From assembly GCF_017744095.1 (NCBI RefSeq), contig NZ_JAGHQX010000011.1, forward strand, positions 26,979-90,978: a stretch of DNA of 64,000 nt. The letters are read 5' to 3'. Position 1 is the first letter of the stretch. Every line of letters starts with the position of its first letter. Origin of the DNA: Shimia sp. R10_1 (GTDB lineage Bacteria > Pseudomonadota > Alphaproteobacteria > Rhodobacterales > Rhodobacteraceae). This document shows positions 8,966 through 18,196 of the stretch, in pieces. Both the position numbers and the translations under genes were made by a program. The notes under the pieces were generated by a model, which saw nothing but the letters and a program-made list of their open reading frames with translations, had not been told where the DNA came from and did not search any database.

Positions 8966-9490
8966 ATGCGTTTGGTTTTGTGGGTCTTGCTTGTTCTTTC
9001 CTTGGTACCGGCCAGTCGTGGGTCCGCCCTGACGGAGGCTGAAATATGTCAGCGCATGATGCAGGAATTCGGCTTTGACGTGCGTGATTGCGTGGAGCGG
9101 CGCGCACCTCCAACACAGCCACAGACCGCATCGCCATTGGATCCGGAAATACGAGAGAGCCACATATTTTTCAAAGCGGGGGGCACGCGGCTAGACGATG
9201 CAGCCCAACTCAAGATTGCAAAACTGATTGCAGTGCTGGACACATCGGTGCTGAAATCTGCATGCATTCAACTGATTGGCCATTCCGACACCAGTGGCGA
9301 TAGGAGTGCCAATCGCGCATTGGCGCTTAGCCGGGCCGAGACGATCGCTGCGGTTTTGCGTGACGGCCTGCAAGACGCAGAGCGGATTGAGAGCGTTGTC
9401 TCCTCGGGCGAAACGCAACCGCTGCCACAGATCAATGGCTCTAACCCACTCAATAGGCGTGTCGAAATTCGCGCCCGATCATGTCGTTGA
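8966..9490 (+). CDS. Small OmpA-family (peptidoglycan-binding) exported protein
   Basis: The start at 8966 has a strong AAGGAG about eight bases upstream; a TTG at 8948 in the same frame is rejected. The 174-residue product has a signal peptide (about residues 1-19). Residues about 60-172 form an OmpA C-terminal-like domain: a first strand with IFFKAGGTRLDD, IQLIGHSDTSGD, and the closing NPLNRRVEIR. This fold binds meso-diaminopimelate of peptidoglycan. There is no beta-barrel, so it is periplasmic or loosely outer-membrane attached. It is divergent from the exopolysaccharide operon and upstream of the GH16 gene. A structural role at the export site is possible but not shown. Confidence 0.8.
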   Translation: MRLVLWVLLVLSLVPASRGSALTEAEICQRMMQEFGFDVRDCVERRAPPTQPQTASPLDPEIRESHIFFKAGGTRLDDAAQLKIAKLIAVLDTSVLKSACIQLIGHSDTSGDRSANRALALSRAETIAAVLRDGLQDAERIESVVSSGETQPLPQINGSNPLNRRVEIRARSCR

Positions 9491-9821
9491 TTCACAGCTC
9501 TCGCAGATTCAAAGGCGCTCAGGTGATGGCCCGCTCATGCGCGTAGACATGCATGGTAACGACTAATAAGAGACCGTTTTGCCCCACCGCCAGCACGTCG
9601 AGAACAAATGCCATCGCGCGCTCTTTGCCTGCCCTGCCACAATCAAAACCCAAATGGTCGCCGCAAAAACACCTGCTTCGCGCCTCGCGAGGAAGCCCCC
9701 TCCAAGACCGACGCAGCATAGGTCAAGGTAAGTTATAGAGACTGCCAATCCAGTTCATAAAATTTTCCTAAATTCTTAAATTAACCAATCCACCAGGTTT
9801 CTATTGCATCCCGCTTTCTCA
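9491..9821. other. Non-coding stretch upstream of the GH16 gene
   Basis: I see no credible gene here; the short frames lack coding features. The last 100 bases are AT-rich and are the likely promoter region of the GH16 gene. They lead straight into the long inverted repeat that begins at 9822. Confidence 0.5.
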
Positions 9822-9869
9822 AACATCCCTAATTAAGGTTAATCAATGTTAACCTTAATTAGGGATGTT
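9822..9869. promoter_or_regulatory. Perfect 21-bp inverted repeat covering the GH16 start region
   Basis: Two arms of 21 bases (9822-9842 and 9849-9869) are exact reverse complements around a six-base loop. The right arm contains the candidate ATG at 9865 and ends five bases before the second candidate ATG at 9874. As DNA it could be an operator. As RNA it would form a strong hairpin that hides the start. It is not followed by a T run, so a simple terminator is less likely. Confidence 0.75.
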
Positions 9870-10698
9870 AAGGATGATCGATGACCTCCCGACTGACGCT
9901 CAAATTGACTGTGCCCCACAATTTGCACCCGATCCACAGCCAACATCCCGCGCAAAAAGATGGCCCAACACAGTCTGTTACATGGCCGCCCTGATCTCGA
10001 CGTTGAGCGCGTTTCCTGGGCATGCAGGAGAGCCCCAAATTGCCCCCCCAAAAGGCTTCATTGAGCACTTTGCCCACCCATCCCCGGAAGTTTGGCGCGC
10101 GGCGCACTACGCGTTTTCGCACCCTTTCTTTGATACCGATTGGTCACGTGACAACGTCACATACAAAGCAGGGCTGAATCTGTCGCTCAGCCCTCAATAT
10201 GATCGTAAAAACCGCTTCTCTGGCGCATCTCTGCGCCGCGTAGAAACCAGCCACTATGGCCGCTACTCTGTGGTCATGCGCCCTGCCCGTGGAGACGGTA
10301 TCGTCACCGGTTTCTTCACCTACACCGGCCCCTATTACGGCGCCCGCCACGACGAAATCGATATCGAGTTTCTCGGTCAGGACACCACCAAAATGCATGT
10401 GGCTTGGTTTGTGGACGGCGCCTTACAAAACCATGTTATTCCTTTGGGGTTTGACGCGGCCGACAGCTTTCGCAGATATAGTTTTGAATGGCTACCCGAC
10501 AGGCTTCGCTGGTTTGTCGCAGATGAGCTGATCTTTGAGGTCACAGAAACAGACACACTGTTGCCTAAAGAGCCGGGCTTTTTATTCGCCAATGTCTGGG
10601 CCGTGAGCGACGCTCTGGAGCCTTGGGCGGGCCGTGCTGTTGACACCACAAAGGCACAAGCCATTGTGCGCGAAATCGCGTTTACTCCAGCGCACTAA
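9865..10698 (+). CDS. GH16 endo-beta-1,3-1,4-glucanase (ExoK/licheninase type), secreted
   Basis: A 277-residue glycoside hydrolase family 16 protein. The catalytic signature DEIDIEF lies at 163-169, with E164 as expected nucleophile, D166 and E168 as acid/base. A signal-like segment with basic residues (about 29-53, ending PGHAG) implies secretion after a long N-terminal part. The start is uncertain: ATG at 9865 lies within the inverted repeat, and ATG at 9874 has AAGG just before it, unusually close. GH16 enzymes such as ExoK cut nascent exopolysaccharide to set its length. The neighbouring GT2 synthase, adaptor and acyltransferase fit that role. Laminarin or lichenan hydrolysis for nutrition is an alternative. 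Confidence 0.88.
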   Translation: MLRMIDDLPTDAQIDCAPQFAPDPQPTSRAKRWPNTVCYMAALISTLSAFPGHAGEPQIAPPKGFIEHFAHPSPEVWRAAHYAFSHPFFDTDWSRDNVTYKAGLNLSLSPQYDRKNRFSGASLRRVETSHYGRYSVVMRPARGDGIVTGFFTYTGPYYGARHDEIDIEFLGQDTTKMHVAWFVDGALQNHVIPLGFDAADSFRRYSFEWLPDRLRWFVADELIFEVTETDTLLPKEPGFLFANVWAVSDALEPWAGRAVDTTKAQAIVREIAFTPAH

Positions 10699-10718
10699 AG
10701 ACCCCATATCAATGCAAA

Positions 10719-10749
10719 AAGGCCAGGATGCGATGCGCACCCCGGCCTT
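10719..10749 (-). terminator. Hairpin terminator after the chemoreceptor gene
   Basis: The arms at 10719-10724 and 10744-10749 pair (six bases, extendable with a bulge). Read on the minus strand the hairpin is followed by a run of five T. It sits 17 bases after the chemoreceptor stop and could also slow transcription coming from the GH16 gene. Confidence 0.5.
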
Positions 10750-10765
10750 CCTTTGCGTTCTTTGC

Positions 10766-12601
10766 TTAAGCCGAATGGCGGAAGCTCAGCTCAGCATACT
10801 CGGCATCTGCCTCATGCTCTGCCTCTCGCGCCGCGCGTTGATCGGCAGATGAGGGCCTAAAGCTCGCAACCAACTCAGCAAGCTCACTCGCAGCCTCTTG
10901 CAAGGCACGCCCCTGCGCGCTTGACCGATCCACCAGGCTCGCATTTTGCTGCGTCACCCGATCCAGATCCATCACGCCTGCGTTGATTTCAGTGATCGCT
11001 GTTGCCTGGTCTCTCGACCCTTCCGCAATCTGTACCGCCAGTTTGCTCACCGCTTCGATCTTGGTAATGATCTCTTCGATGGCTTTGCCCGCCGCATCCA
11101 CAAGCTCTACGCCAACCTGAACTTTGTCGGTGGAGTTGTCGATCAACTCTTTGATTTCATTGGCGCTGGTTGCAGACCGCAGCGCGAGAGAGCGCACTTC
11201 AGAAGCCACTACGGCAAAACCACGGCCGCTGTCACCGGCACGCGCGGCTTCCACACCTGCGTTCAAAGCAAGCAAATTGGTCTGAAAAGAAATGTCTTCA
11301 ATCACACGGTTGATTTCAGAAATTTTTCCAGCGGACTCTTCGATATCCTGCATTGCACCAACCGCACGCTTCACGATGTCGCCACCCCGCAGTGCCTCAG
11401 CCTTGGTTGCATCTACAGTCGCTTCGACAGACTTGGTCTGATCTGTGGCATTCTGAACGCTTTCGGTGATCTGGCTGATCGCCGCTGCAGTCTCCTCCAG
11501 AGTCGCCGCTTGGCTCTCCGTGCGTTTGGAAAGGTTGTGAGTGCCTTCCGCCATAGAGCCGGTTTCGTCCTCAATCTGCGAGATTGTTGCCAACACGCGA
11601 CCGATCACATCATCCAGCGCTTCGGCTGTTTTGTTGAAATCAGTGAGCAGCATTTCATAGTCTTCGCCCACCTCGGCTGTGATCCGGTGGCTCAACAGCC
11701 CCTGCGCCAGATTGTTCAGACCGTCCGCCAGCTCGCCAACCACTTCAGACTGCTCTCGCGCCGCTGTTTTGGATTGCTCTTCCAACTCTTTGTTGGCCTT
11801 GATGGTCTGAACAAACTCAACAACCGCACGCGCCAGACGTCCAAGTTCATCTTTCCGGGTGTCGCTGGGCACATCCCCTTCGGTGTCGCCTTGGCGCAAC
11901 CCGTCAATGCGCTCAATAATGCCACTCAACGGGCGCGTCACACTGGCGGCAATGATGTAAACGATGAACGCCATAACCAGCACCATCGCAACACCCACAA
12001 TCAGCGATTGCATGTAGAGCTGGTTCACAACCGCAGCAACCTTTGAGTGGTCAAACCCAATGACCATTTCCCCGACAACGGAACCATCACTGTGGCGCAC
12101 GGGAAATTTGATGTATTCGACCTCTTCGATGGACAGGCGCGCCGTTTCGCCCTCCATTGCCAGAACTTCAGATACACCTGAATCCCAACCAGCCGGATCT
12201 GCACCCTCCAGGGCCATCTCGGCAAAAACCTCACCATCCACAAACACCTTTGCAAACAGCGCGTCTTCGATTTCAACGATACCGGCGATCGCACCATTGG
12301 CGCCATCTGCATTGAAGTCCCAGACAGCAGCTGCAACAGGAGGCGCCACGAAAGTCTGCGCCATGACCACTTCGTTTTCAAACGCGTGCTTCAGCGTAGA
12401 GGTCTGCAGATTCATCCACCACAAAGTGGAACTGGTGAAGAAAACCACGATACATCCGACAATCGGCAGCAAGAGCCGCCCCATAATCGAAAAACCTAGG
12501 AAACGGTCCAAAAGACGCGTCAGAAAGTTTACAATATAGGCCATCGCCTCGACCCGCAGAGCGGCCCCCAGTTTGGCACCGACAGAGCGGTGCGTTGCCA
12601 T
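10766..12601 (-). CDS. Methyl-accepting chemotaxis protein
   Basis: A 611-residue receptor. Membrane segments lie at about 41-60 and 199-220, with a periplasmic sensor of about 140 residues between them. This is followed by HAMP (about 218-270) and a cytoplasmic signalling domain. The conserved hairpin tip (ISFQTNLLALNAGVEAARAGDSGRGF) is at about 437-462, where it contacts CheA and CheW. The C-terminus lacks a CheR/CheB-binding pentapeptide. The ligand is not evident. The ATG at 12601 has no good ribosome site, and an ATG 19 codons in (12544) has GAGG close upstream, so the start may be there. It is monocistronic, with a terminator right after it. Confidence 0.9.
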   Translation of the reverse strand: MATHRSVGAKLGAALRVEAMAYIVNFLTRLLDRFLGFSIMGRLLLPIVGCIVVFFTSSTLWWMNLQTSTLKHAFENEVVMAQTFVAPPVAAAVWDFNADGANGAIAGIVEIEDALFAKVFVDGEVFAEMALEGADPAGWDSGVSEVLAMEGETARLSIEEVEYIKFPVRHSDGSVVGEMVIGFDHSKVAAVVNQLYMQSLIVGVAMVLVMAFIVYIIAASVTRPLSGIIERIDGLRQGDTEGDVPSDTRKDELGRLARAVVEFVQTIKANKELEEQSKTAAREQSEVVGELADGLNNLAQGLLSHRITAEVGEDYEMLLTDFNKTAEALDDVIGRVLATISQIEDETGSMAEGTHNLSKRTESQAATLEETAAAISQITESVQNATDQTKSVEATVDATKAEALRGGDIVKRAVGAMQDIEESAGKISEINRVIEDISFQTNLLALNAGVEAARAGDSGRGFAVVASEVRSLALRSATSANEIKELIDNSTDKVQVGVELVDAAGKAIEEIITKIEAVSKLAVQIAEGSRDQATAITEINAGVMDLDRVTQQNASLVDRSSAQGRALQEAASELAELVASFRPSSADQRAAREAEHEADAEYAELSFRHSA

Positions 12602-12786
12602 TCATAAAAAAGGACACTGTCGGCAAATCGCAGCGGGCTGTGCCCCCAAACATACATGACATTTGCGCGCGAATCCTGCGCGGTGCGAACGGCAGACAAG
12701 CCAATCCTGTTTGGGCCAAACTAGGTCCGTTGCGTTAACAGGTGCTTACGCCAGGCGCACCACGACTAACCCAACGAAACCCCTGC

Positions 12787-13455
12787 CTAATCTTTAAGCC
12801 AAACCCCACTTTGCCTCAGCTCAGTCGAACTGATGGCGCGCATGGGAACATCGGCAAAGCCCCAAACAGGCGGGGGCCTGCGACTCAGCAAGCGCAATGC
12901 GCGCGGGTGCAGCCGTGCGGCGCGATACACCTGCGCGGCCTTGGCGGTGCGGGCTTCAATCCGCTCTCCGGGGCGCGCCAGCACCCCAACCGGCACCCGC
13001 TCCATAATGTCTTTCCAGTCTTTCCAGCGGTGAAACTGTTTCAGATTGTCAGCCCCCATCAGCCAGACAAACTGCGCCTGAGGCACCACATGCTGAAGCT
13101 TTGCAATCGTCTGCGCTGTATAGCGCGTGCCCGCCAGACGCTCAAAATCGCTCACGAACACCCGTGGATGCCGCATCAGCGCGCGCGCCGCGGCCATCCG
13201 TCGGCCTAGGCGCACTGGACCCTCTGATTTCAGTGGATTTCTGGGACTGACCAGCCACCAGACCTGATCCAGCTCAAAACGTTTCATGGCCTCTAGTGTG
13301 ATGTGCACATGGCCCACATGTGGCGGATCAAACGATCCTCCAAGCAGGCCAATCCGCTGACCCCGCGCGACATATGGCAATCCGTAAGGCACCCCGCCTC
13401 CTGACCTTTTCGCACCCAAACTGTCAACCACAAAGCCGTGTACTGTCTCCAACAT
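12787..13455 (-). CDS. nadD: Nicotinate-nucleotide adenylyltransferase
   Basis: The product converts nicotinate mononucleotide and ATP to deamido-NAD in NAD synthesis. The nucleotidyltransferase motif GGSFDPPHVGHVHI is present near residues 35-48 of the 222-residue product. The ISSTELR motif (S/T-x-x-R type) near the C-terminus binds the ATP phosphates. I place the start at 13455. A longer frame to 13584 would add 43 non-conserved residues and overlap the divergent secreted-protein gene. The 64 bases between the two starts hold both promoters. Length and motifs fit NadD well. Confidence 0.92.
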   Translation of the reverse strand: MLETVHGFVVDSLGAKRSGGGVPYGLPYVARGQRIGLLGGSFDPPHVGHVHITLEAMKRFELDQVWWLVSPRNPLKSEGPVRLGRRMAAARALMRHPRVFVSDFERLAGTRYTAQTIAKLQHVVPQAQFVWLMGADNLKQFHRWKDWKDIMERVPVGVLARPGERIEARTAKAAQVYRAARLHPRALRLLSRRPPPVWGFADVPMRAISSTELRQSGVWLKD

Positions 13456-13519
13456 GGCGTTGCCAGTATTGCGCTGCACAATCGCAGCCCTTACTTTCAG
13501 ACAAAAAGTTGAGGCCCCC

Positions 13520-13936
13520 ATGACAGCCAACATGACACCTAAATTCGCACTTCTGGCATGCGCGCTTATTGCCATCGCTCCCACCGCGCAGGCGCAGCCT
13601 AAAAAGTTTGTCGGCTACACGATCAACGCCGAGACACCAGATGTCACAGGTGTGATGCTTCATGAGGGCTACAACGTGAAACAGGTGATCGCCTTTGTGC
13701 AGAAAAGCTGCAAAGGGGGCAAAATCGGCCCCTTCGCGCTGGCGACCAAAACCCACCGAAAAGGCGGCTTTGAGCTAAAGAACTTCAAAACCACCTGCCC
13801 CGCCGGCCCCGCCTCGCGTTTTAACGGCACGCAAAGCTTGACTGTGGAACATGAACTCCTGCCAGACGGCCGCACATTGACCGAATATTTTTATGTGAAC
13901 GGGGGCGAGAGCAAACGGCTCGTTGAGTTTGAGTAA
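13520..13936 (+). CDS. Small secreted protein of unknown function
   Basis: The start at 13520 has GAGG about eight bases upstream. A longer frame to 13454 overlaps nadD and is rejected. The 138-residue product has a clear signal peptide ending AQA near residue 27. The mature part is basic and beta-rich, with two cysteines (in SCKGG and TTCPAG) that could form a disulfide. I do not recognise the family. It is divergent from nadD. Confidence 0.7.
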   Translation: MTANMTPKFALLACALIAIAPTAQAQPKKFVGYTINAETPDVTGVMLHEGYNVKQVIAFVQKSCKGGKIGPFALATKTHRKGGFELKNFKTTCPAGPASRFNGTQSLTVEHELLPDGRTLTEYFYVNGGESKRLVEFE

Positions 13937-14277
13937 CCGCGCAGCGCTGTCAGGCTTTTGTCTTCGCGCTGACAGATGAACTCCAACACTTTGCCCCCTA
14001 ACTGCGGATCGCAAAGCAAAGGTGCACGTAGCCTGCGCAGCGGCGCAAAGTTTGCGGTTTGTCAGGAGTTCAAATCGCCTTTCGCTTGAAGTGCGCGGTC
14101 GATCTTTCCGGAACACATAGCGTGACCGTTGTCCAAGACACGGCCGCGGATAGCTGACCGTTTGCCTTCAAATGCTCTTCGACCCGTGAATGCGGAAGTC
14201 CGTCTGGCCCAAGAAGACGAACAAGTGCTCCCAAGAGGATGGTCATATCGAGTCCTTCCGTTGTTTCAAAACAACGC
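13937..14277. other. Non-coding stretch between secreted protein and LysR genes
   Basis: A 7-bp inverted repeat follows the upstream gene (arms near 13947-13953 and 13971-13977) and may be a weak terminator. A minus-strand frame to 14318 overlaps the LysR gene end and has no recognisable features. Confidence 0.35.
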
Positions 14278-15177
14278 TCAAACCCGATACATGGAAAGCT
14301 CATTCCAAAACAATTCACTCGCAGCAGACCTGTTCTGGGACTTGCGCGCCGCGCAGATGTTCCAAGTCAGGTTCTGCTTCATTGCGATAGGTTTCACTGT
14401 GTGTAATTGGACCAAGTCTGCGAACGTATCCTGCATCCCGCCAACGATGAACTCAGGTTCCGCCAACAGTCCCTGCAGCAGGTTGTAGTCGTCACATTCG
14501 ACATGCGGCTGCCCATTGACCCTTTCGGCGGCTTCCGCACCGCCCCCTAAGGCTTTCGATATAGTGGCTTTCCAGTGTTTGTGGAGATGCGGCGATGCGA
14601 AGGGAAAATCAAAGATACCTGCCATGGTTTGCGGGCCGCGCTGGTGAATTTCATGATCTCGATGAGCAACGAACTGGATGGGTTGCTTTTCCATCACCAT
14701 GATCTCAACATCGTCCGCTTCGGGTGTGTAGGTCAGATCACCGAGGAATATGTCGAACTCCCCCGCCTGCAATAGGTCGAGCGGGCGTTCGTAGGCACTG
14801 ACCAGAACATGAAAGCGCAGGTCAGGTATCATCCTGCGAACGGCGTGCAAGGCGGGCAGGATCAACGTCCTTGTGGTTAGCGGCCCGCAACCGATCTGCA
14901 AAGTGCCAGGCCCGTTTTCGCGCAAGCCAGACACACGGGTCGCATATCGGTCCAGGTCTTCTCGCAGTGCCTGGGCGATCGGCAAAAACTCCTGACCAGC
15001 GCGCGTTAATGTGGTGCTGTTTCGACTGCGGTGAAACAAAACAAGTCCCGTATGATCCTCAGCCTGCGCAATATAGCGGGACAAAGACGCGTTGGAGACA
15101 TCCATCGCACGAGCGGCACCTTGGAAGCTACCGGTATCAGCCAACGCAAGAAAGGCTGTCAAAGCGTTTTCATTCAT
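14278..15177 (-). CDS. LysR-family transcriptional regulator
   Basis: A 299-residue regulator starting at the ATG at 15177; a GTG at 15219 would add 14 residues that the family lacks. The N-terminal winged helix (about 1-60: LTAFLALADTGSFQGAARAMDVSNASLSRYIAQAE) is followed by a two-lobed effector-binding domain. It is divergent from the sulfatase gene (157 bases between starts), and LysR proteins usually control the gene they face. A sulfated compound or its breakdown product is a plausible inducer. Confidence 0.85.
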   Translation of the reverse strand: MNENALTAFLALADTGSFQGAARAMDVSNASLSRYIAQAEDHTGLVLFHRSRNSTTLTRAGQEFLPIAQALREDLDRYATRVSGLRENGPGTLQIGCGPLTTRTLILPALHAVRRMIPDLRFHVLVSAYERPLDLLQAGEFDIFLGDLTYTPEADDVEIMVMEKQPIQFVAHRDHEIHQRGPQTMAGIFDFPFASPHLHKHWKATISKALGGGAEAAERVNGQPHVECDDYNLLQGLLAEPEFIVGGMQDTFADLVQLHTVKPIAMKQNLTWNICAARKSQNRSAASELFWNELSMYRV

Positions 15178-15333
15178 TGTGGGGCCTGTCTGTTTCAGAT
15201 CTCGTGACTTAGTTTTCACATTCTGAAATCATGGTAAAGCGCTGTTGCCGCGCGAAAGGCTCAACCGCTATCCCTAATGGATCGTTAGATATTCTCTCCA
15301 TCGATTTCTCCTTCTATGTCCTCAGAGGTAACA

Positions 15334-16908
15334 ATGTTCATCCTTCGATCTATTGCGGTTTCCGCCACGCTGACAACGGCAGCAGTGCATGCCGTGCCGG
15401 TTTTGGCCGAAACCGACCAGCCCAATATCCTTGTCATTATGGCTGACGATGTCGGCTGGGCCAGTCTGGGCAGCTATCATCAGGGCGTGAAGAGCATCAA
15501 AACCCCTAACCTTGATCAACTGGCTGCCGACGGTTTGCGTCTGACCGATTACTATGCGCAGCCAAGCTGCACTGCTGGGCGGTCGGCCTTTATCACCGGG
15601 CAATTGCCAGTGCGCACCGGGATGCACACAGTTGGTTTGCCCGGCGATCCTGAAAAGGGCCTCAATGAAAATGACCCTACTTTGGCCAACATGCTAAAAT
15701 CACTGGGCTACACAACTGGCCAATTTGGCAAAAACCACCTGGGGGATATGAACAAATTCCTCCCCACGGTGAAGGGCTTTGATGAATATTGGGGCTGGCT
15801 CTATCATCTGAACGCGATGGAATACACATCCGACCCAGATTGGCCAAAAGATCAAGCCTTTAACGACACATTCGGCCCTCGAAACATCATTCATGCCTAT
15901 GCAATGGACACGGTCGATGAAACCGTAGATCCACGCTGGGGACTGGTTGGCAAACAACGCATAATTGACGATGGCCCGGCCCCGCCTGAACGGCAAAAAA
16001 CGCTAGACGACGAGGTGACAGCCCACACGTTGGACTTCATCAACCGCGCAGTCGACAGCGATACGCCGTTCTTTGTCTGGATGGCCCCGGCGCGCGCGCA
16101 TGTTTGGACACATCTGAGCCCTGAATACGAGGCCATGCTGGGCGATGGGCGCGGCTTGCAGGATGTCGTCATGAAAGAACTTGATGACAACGTCGGCAAA
16201 GTCATGGCGCGGCTGGACGAATTAGGTGTCTCGGACGACACCATTGTTGTGTTTACATCAGACAACGGTCCCGAAACCATGACATGGCCCGACGGTGGAA
16301 CCACCCCGTTCCACGGCGAAAAAGGCACAACCTGGGAAGGTGGCTTCCGTGTGCCTGCCATCATCCGATGGCCCGGAAAAGTCCCAGCCGGAACCGTGAG
16401 CAACGGAATTTTTGCCGGTCTTGACTGGATGCCCACGCTCGTTGCCGCTGCTGGCGGGCCTGAGGATCTGACCGGATCATTGCTAGAGGGCCATGAGGGC
16501 TATCAGGTGCATTTGGATGGGTACAACCAATTGTCTTTCCTGACTGGCGAAAGCGAAAGCAATCGTGATGAGATCATCTACTACGAGGGCCCAGACTTGC
16601 AAGCCGTGCGCTACCGCGACTGGAAAGCACATTTTACGATCCAGACCCAAGGATGGGCGGGTCCCAAAGAGGAACTGAATGCACCATTGCTTTTCAACCT
16701 GCGTCGCGATCCTTACGAAAAAGCGGCTGAGGAATCGGGTATGTACACCCGCTGGATGGGAAACAAGATGTGGGCATTTGGCCCCGCTGCCAAAATCGTC
16801 CAAACCCACTTATCTACGTTTAAGGACTATCCTCCGCGGGGTTCAGACGTAACCAACCAAGGTCACGTCGAAGAACAAATCTCGACCGAAGGCGGAATGT
16901 CGCAGTAA
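15334..16908 (+). CDS. Secreted type I (formylglycine) arylsulfatase
   Basis: The start at 15334 has GAGG about six bases upstream; an ATG at 15316 lacks this. The 524-residue product has a signal peptide (about 1-26) and the sulfatase fold. A metal-binding MADDVGW lies at 36-42. The formylglycine motif CTAGR is at 79-83, so C79 should be oxidised. GKNHLGD near 140 and the SDNGP metal site near 310 also fit. It hydrolyses sulfate esters in the periplasm or outside. A formylglycine-generating enzyme is needed and none is in the window. The substrate is unknown. The gene stands alone, with a LysR regulator upstream and a terminator after it. Confidence 0.92.
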   Translation: MFILRSIAVSATLTTAAVHAVPVLAETDQPNILVIMADDVGWASLGSYHQGVKSIKTPNLDQLAADGLRLTDYYAQPSCTAGRSAFITGQLPVRTGMHTVGLPGDPEKGLNENDPTLANMLKSLGYTTGQFGKNHLGDMNKFLPTVKGFDEYWGWLYHLNAMEYTSDPDWPKDQAFNDTFGPRNIIHAYAMDTVDETVDPRWGLVGKQRIIDDGPAPPERQKTLDDEVTAHTLDFINRAVDSDTPFFVWMAPARAHVWTHLSPEYEAMLGDGRGLQDVVMKELDDNVGKVMARLDELGVSDDTIVVFTSDNGPETMTWPDGGTTPFHGEKGTTWEGGFRVPAIIRWPGKVPAGTVSNGIFAGLDWMPTLVAAAGGPEDLTGSLLEGHEGYQVHLDGYNQLSFLTGESESNRDEIIYYEGPDLQAVRYRDWKAHFTIQTQGWAGPKEELNAPLLFNLRRDPYEKAAEESGMYTRWMGNKMWAFGPAAKIVQTHLSTFKDYPPRGSDVTNQGHVEEQISTEGGMSQ

Positions 16909-16918
16909 AAATATACAC

Positions 16919-16946
16919 TCGGGAGGCATCAACAGCTGCCTCCCGA
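16919..16946 (+). terminator. Rho-independent terminator after the sulfatase gene
   Basis: A 10-bp stem (16919-16928 pairing with 16937-16946) with an eight-base loop is followed by a T-rich stretch, 11 bases after the stop codon. Confidence 0.85.
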
Positions 16947-17111
16947 TACTTTTTGGAACTTCCGCAAATCATCTGCCAAAGCTGGGATGTTTTCGCAGCT
17001 TCAGCAATCTACGGCGCCACCCAGACCATCCTAAAGCTTATGTCGTATAGAAGGGTTTCCGTAGTCCTCCTGAGATCATAGCGAACATTTGATGAGAGCA
17101 GCGTCTGTCGC

Positions 17112-17408
17112 GTGTTAGGTCACCACCATTCGACGCAAAGGCATGCTCCACGAACTCGCCCGCATGAAAACAGGTTGGTTACCTACATGATCGAACTGAC
17201 TCACCAGTATCGCCGATACGGGTATCGAAGAATTGCAGCCTTCTTGCGAGACGCGGGCTGGCCAGTGCGTGATGGTCTTGCTGAATGGCTAAGACGACGA
17301 GAAGGGCTGCAAGTCCCAGAAAACCATCCCAAGAAGGGGCGGCTAACCGCCCGGGCTCAGGCCTGGATTTTGCCCCAAAGGAAATGTCGCCCCAATCTCC
17401 GGAATTGA
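17112..17408 (+). pseudogene. IS3-family transposase OrfB fragment (N-terminal part, internally deleted)
   Basis: The translation contains MIELTHQYRRYGYRRIAAFL and then WLRRREGLQVPENHPKKGR. These are the HTH-adjacent blocks of an IS3-family OrfB in which the stretch between them has been altered. There is no DDE core. It probably belongs to the same IS type as the C-terminal fragment at 57190-57447. It is dead. Confidence 0.7.
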
Positions 17409-17424
17409 GACTTTCGCGCAAAGC

Positions 17425-17930
17425 TGCCAAACCAAAAATGAATGGGGCCAAATCAGTTATGTATGGATGCGCGACGATTAGCTATAATTGTCTGTGATCC
17501 TTGATTTGCACTCAAGGCACGCCAATGGCTGGGCCGTGAGTAATCGCATGGAGCGGAGACTACCGATCTGTGCGTTTAAGATATCGGCCACGCCGCGACA
17601 ACCACCGTACGACTGCATTCACTATCCAGCCCATGGTTCGCAATACTGCTGACATGATTGCCAAAAGCTAACAAGCCAGCACAGCTTAAAGGTGTCAATG
17701 AGCGGCAAAGACAATTTTATTACAACTCTGCAGTCGAGGCATTCTTCAAGACCATCAATGCAGAACTGACTTCGCGAAAGTTGTGACCAACACGCCGTGA
17801 CGCTGATCTGGCAATCACTCAATACGTCAACGGCTTCTACAATCCGCGCCACCGATACTCAGCACTGAGCTGGAAAAACTCAGTCGCTTTCGAACGAAAG
17901 TATCCTAAAAAAGCGCTTGAAGCGGCATAA
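17425..17930 (+). pseudogene. Decayed IS3-family transposase OrfB (C-terminal two thirds)
   Basis: Translated pieces match the intact OrfB at 61236-62093: ISYVW, VILDLHSRHANGWAVSNRM, HGSQYC, SMSGKDN, SAVEAFFKTINAELT and QYVNGFYNPRHRYSALSW. The frame is broken by several in-frame stops and at least one single-base deletion (near 17715). It is a relic of the same IS family as the intact copy. Confidence 0.75.
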
Positions 17931-18196
17931 AAACATGACTGATCCATCTAGGCAACCAAACAAACGCAAATGCCTTTGCCCCCTGATTAGTCTCATCGGC
18001 ATATTCTAGATTTGGCGACAATTTACCGGATACCCTCAAATGTCTGTCAGCGCAGATTTTACCCCGGGCGCTCGTGCCAAGTTCGTTTCCTCAGCTCAGA
18101 CCACCGGATCTACAGCATGCCTCATCGTCGCATTTCAGCCGCGCTCCTATTCCCAGCCCCCTATTTGCCCGGACGCCGGGAATTGGAACGGCTGTT

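Noticed and set aside
14070..14318. 82-residue minus-strand frame before the LysR gene
   Set aside because: It overlaps the end of the LysR gene by 41 bases, has no ribosome site and no recognisable feature.
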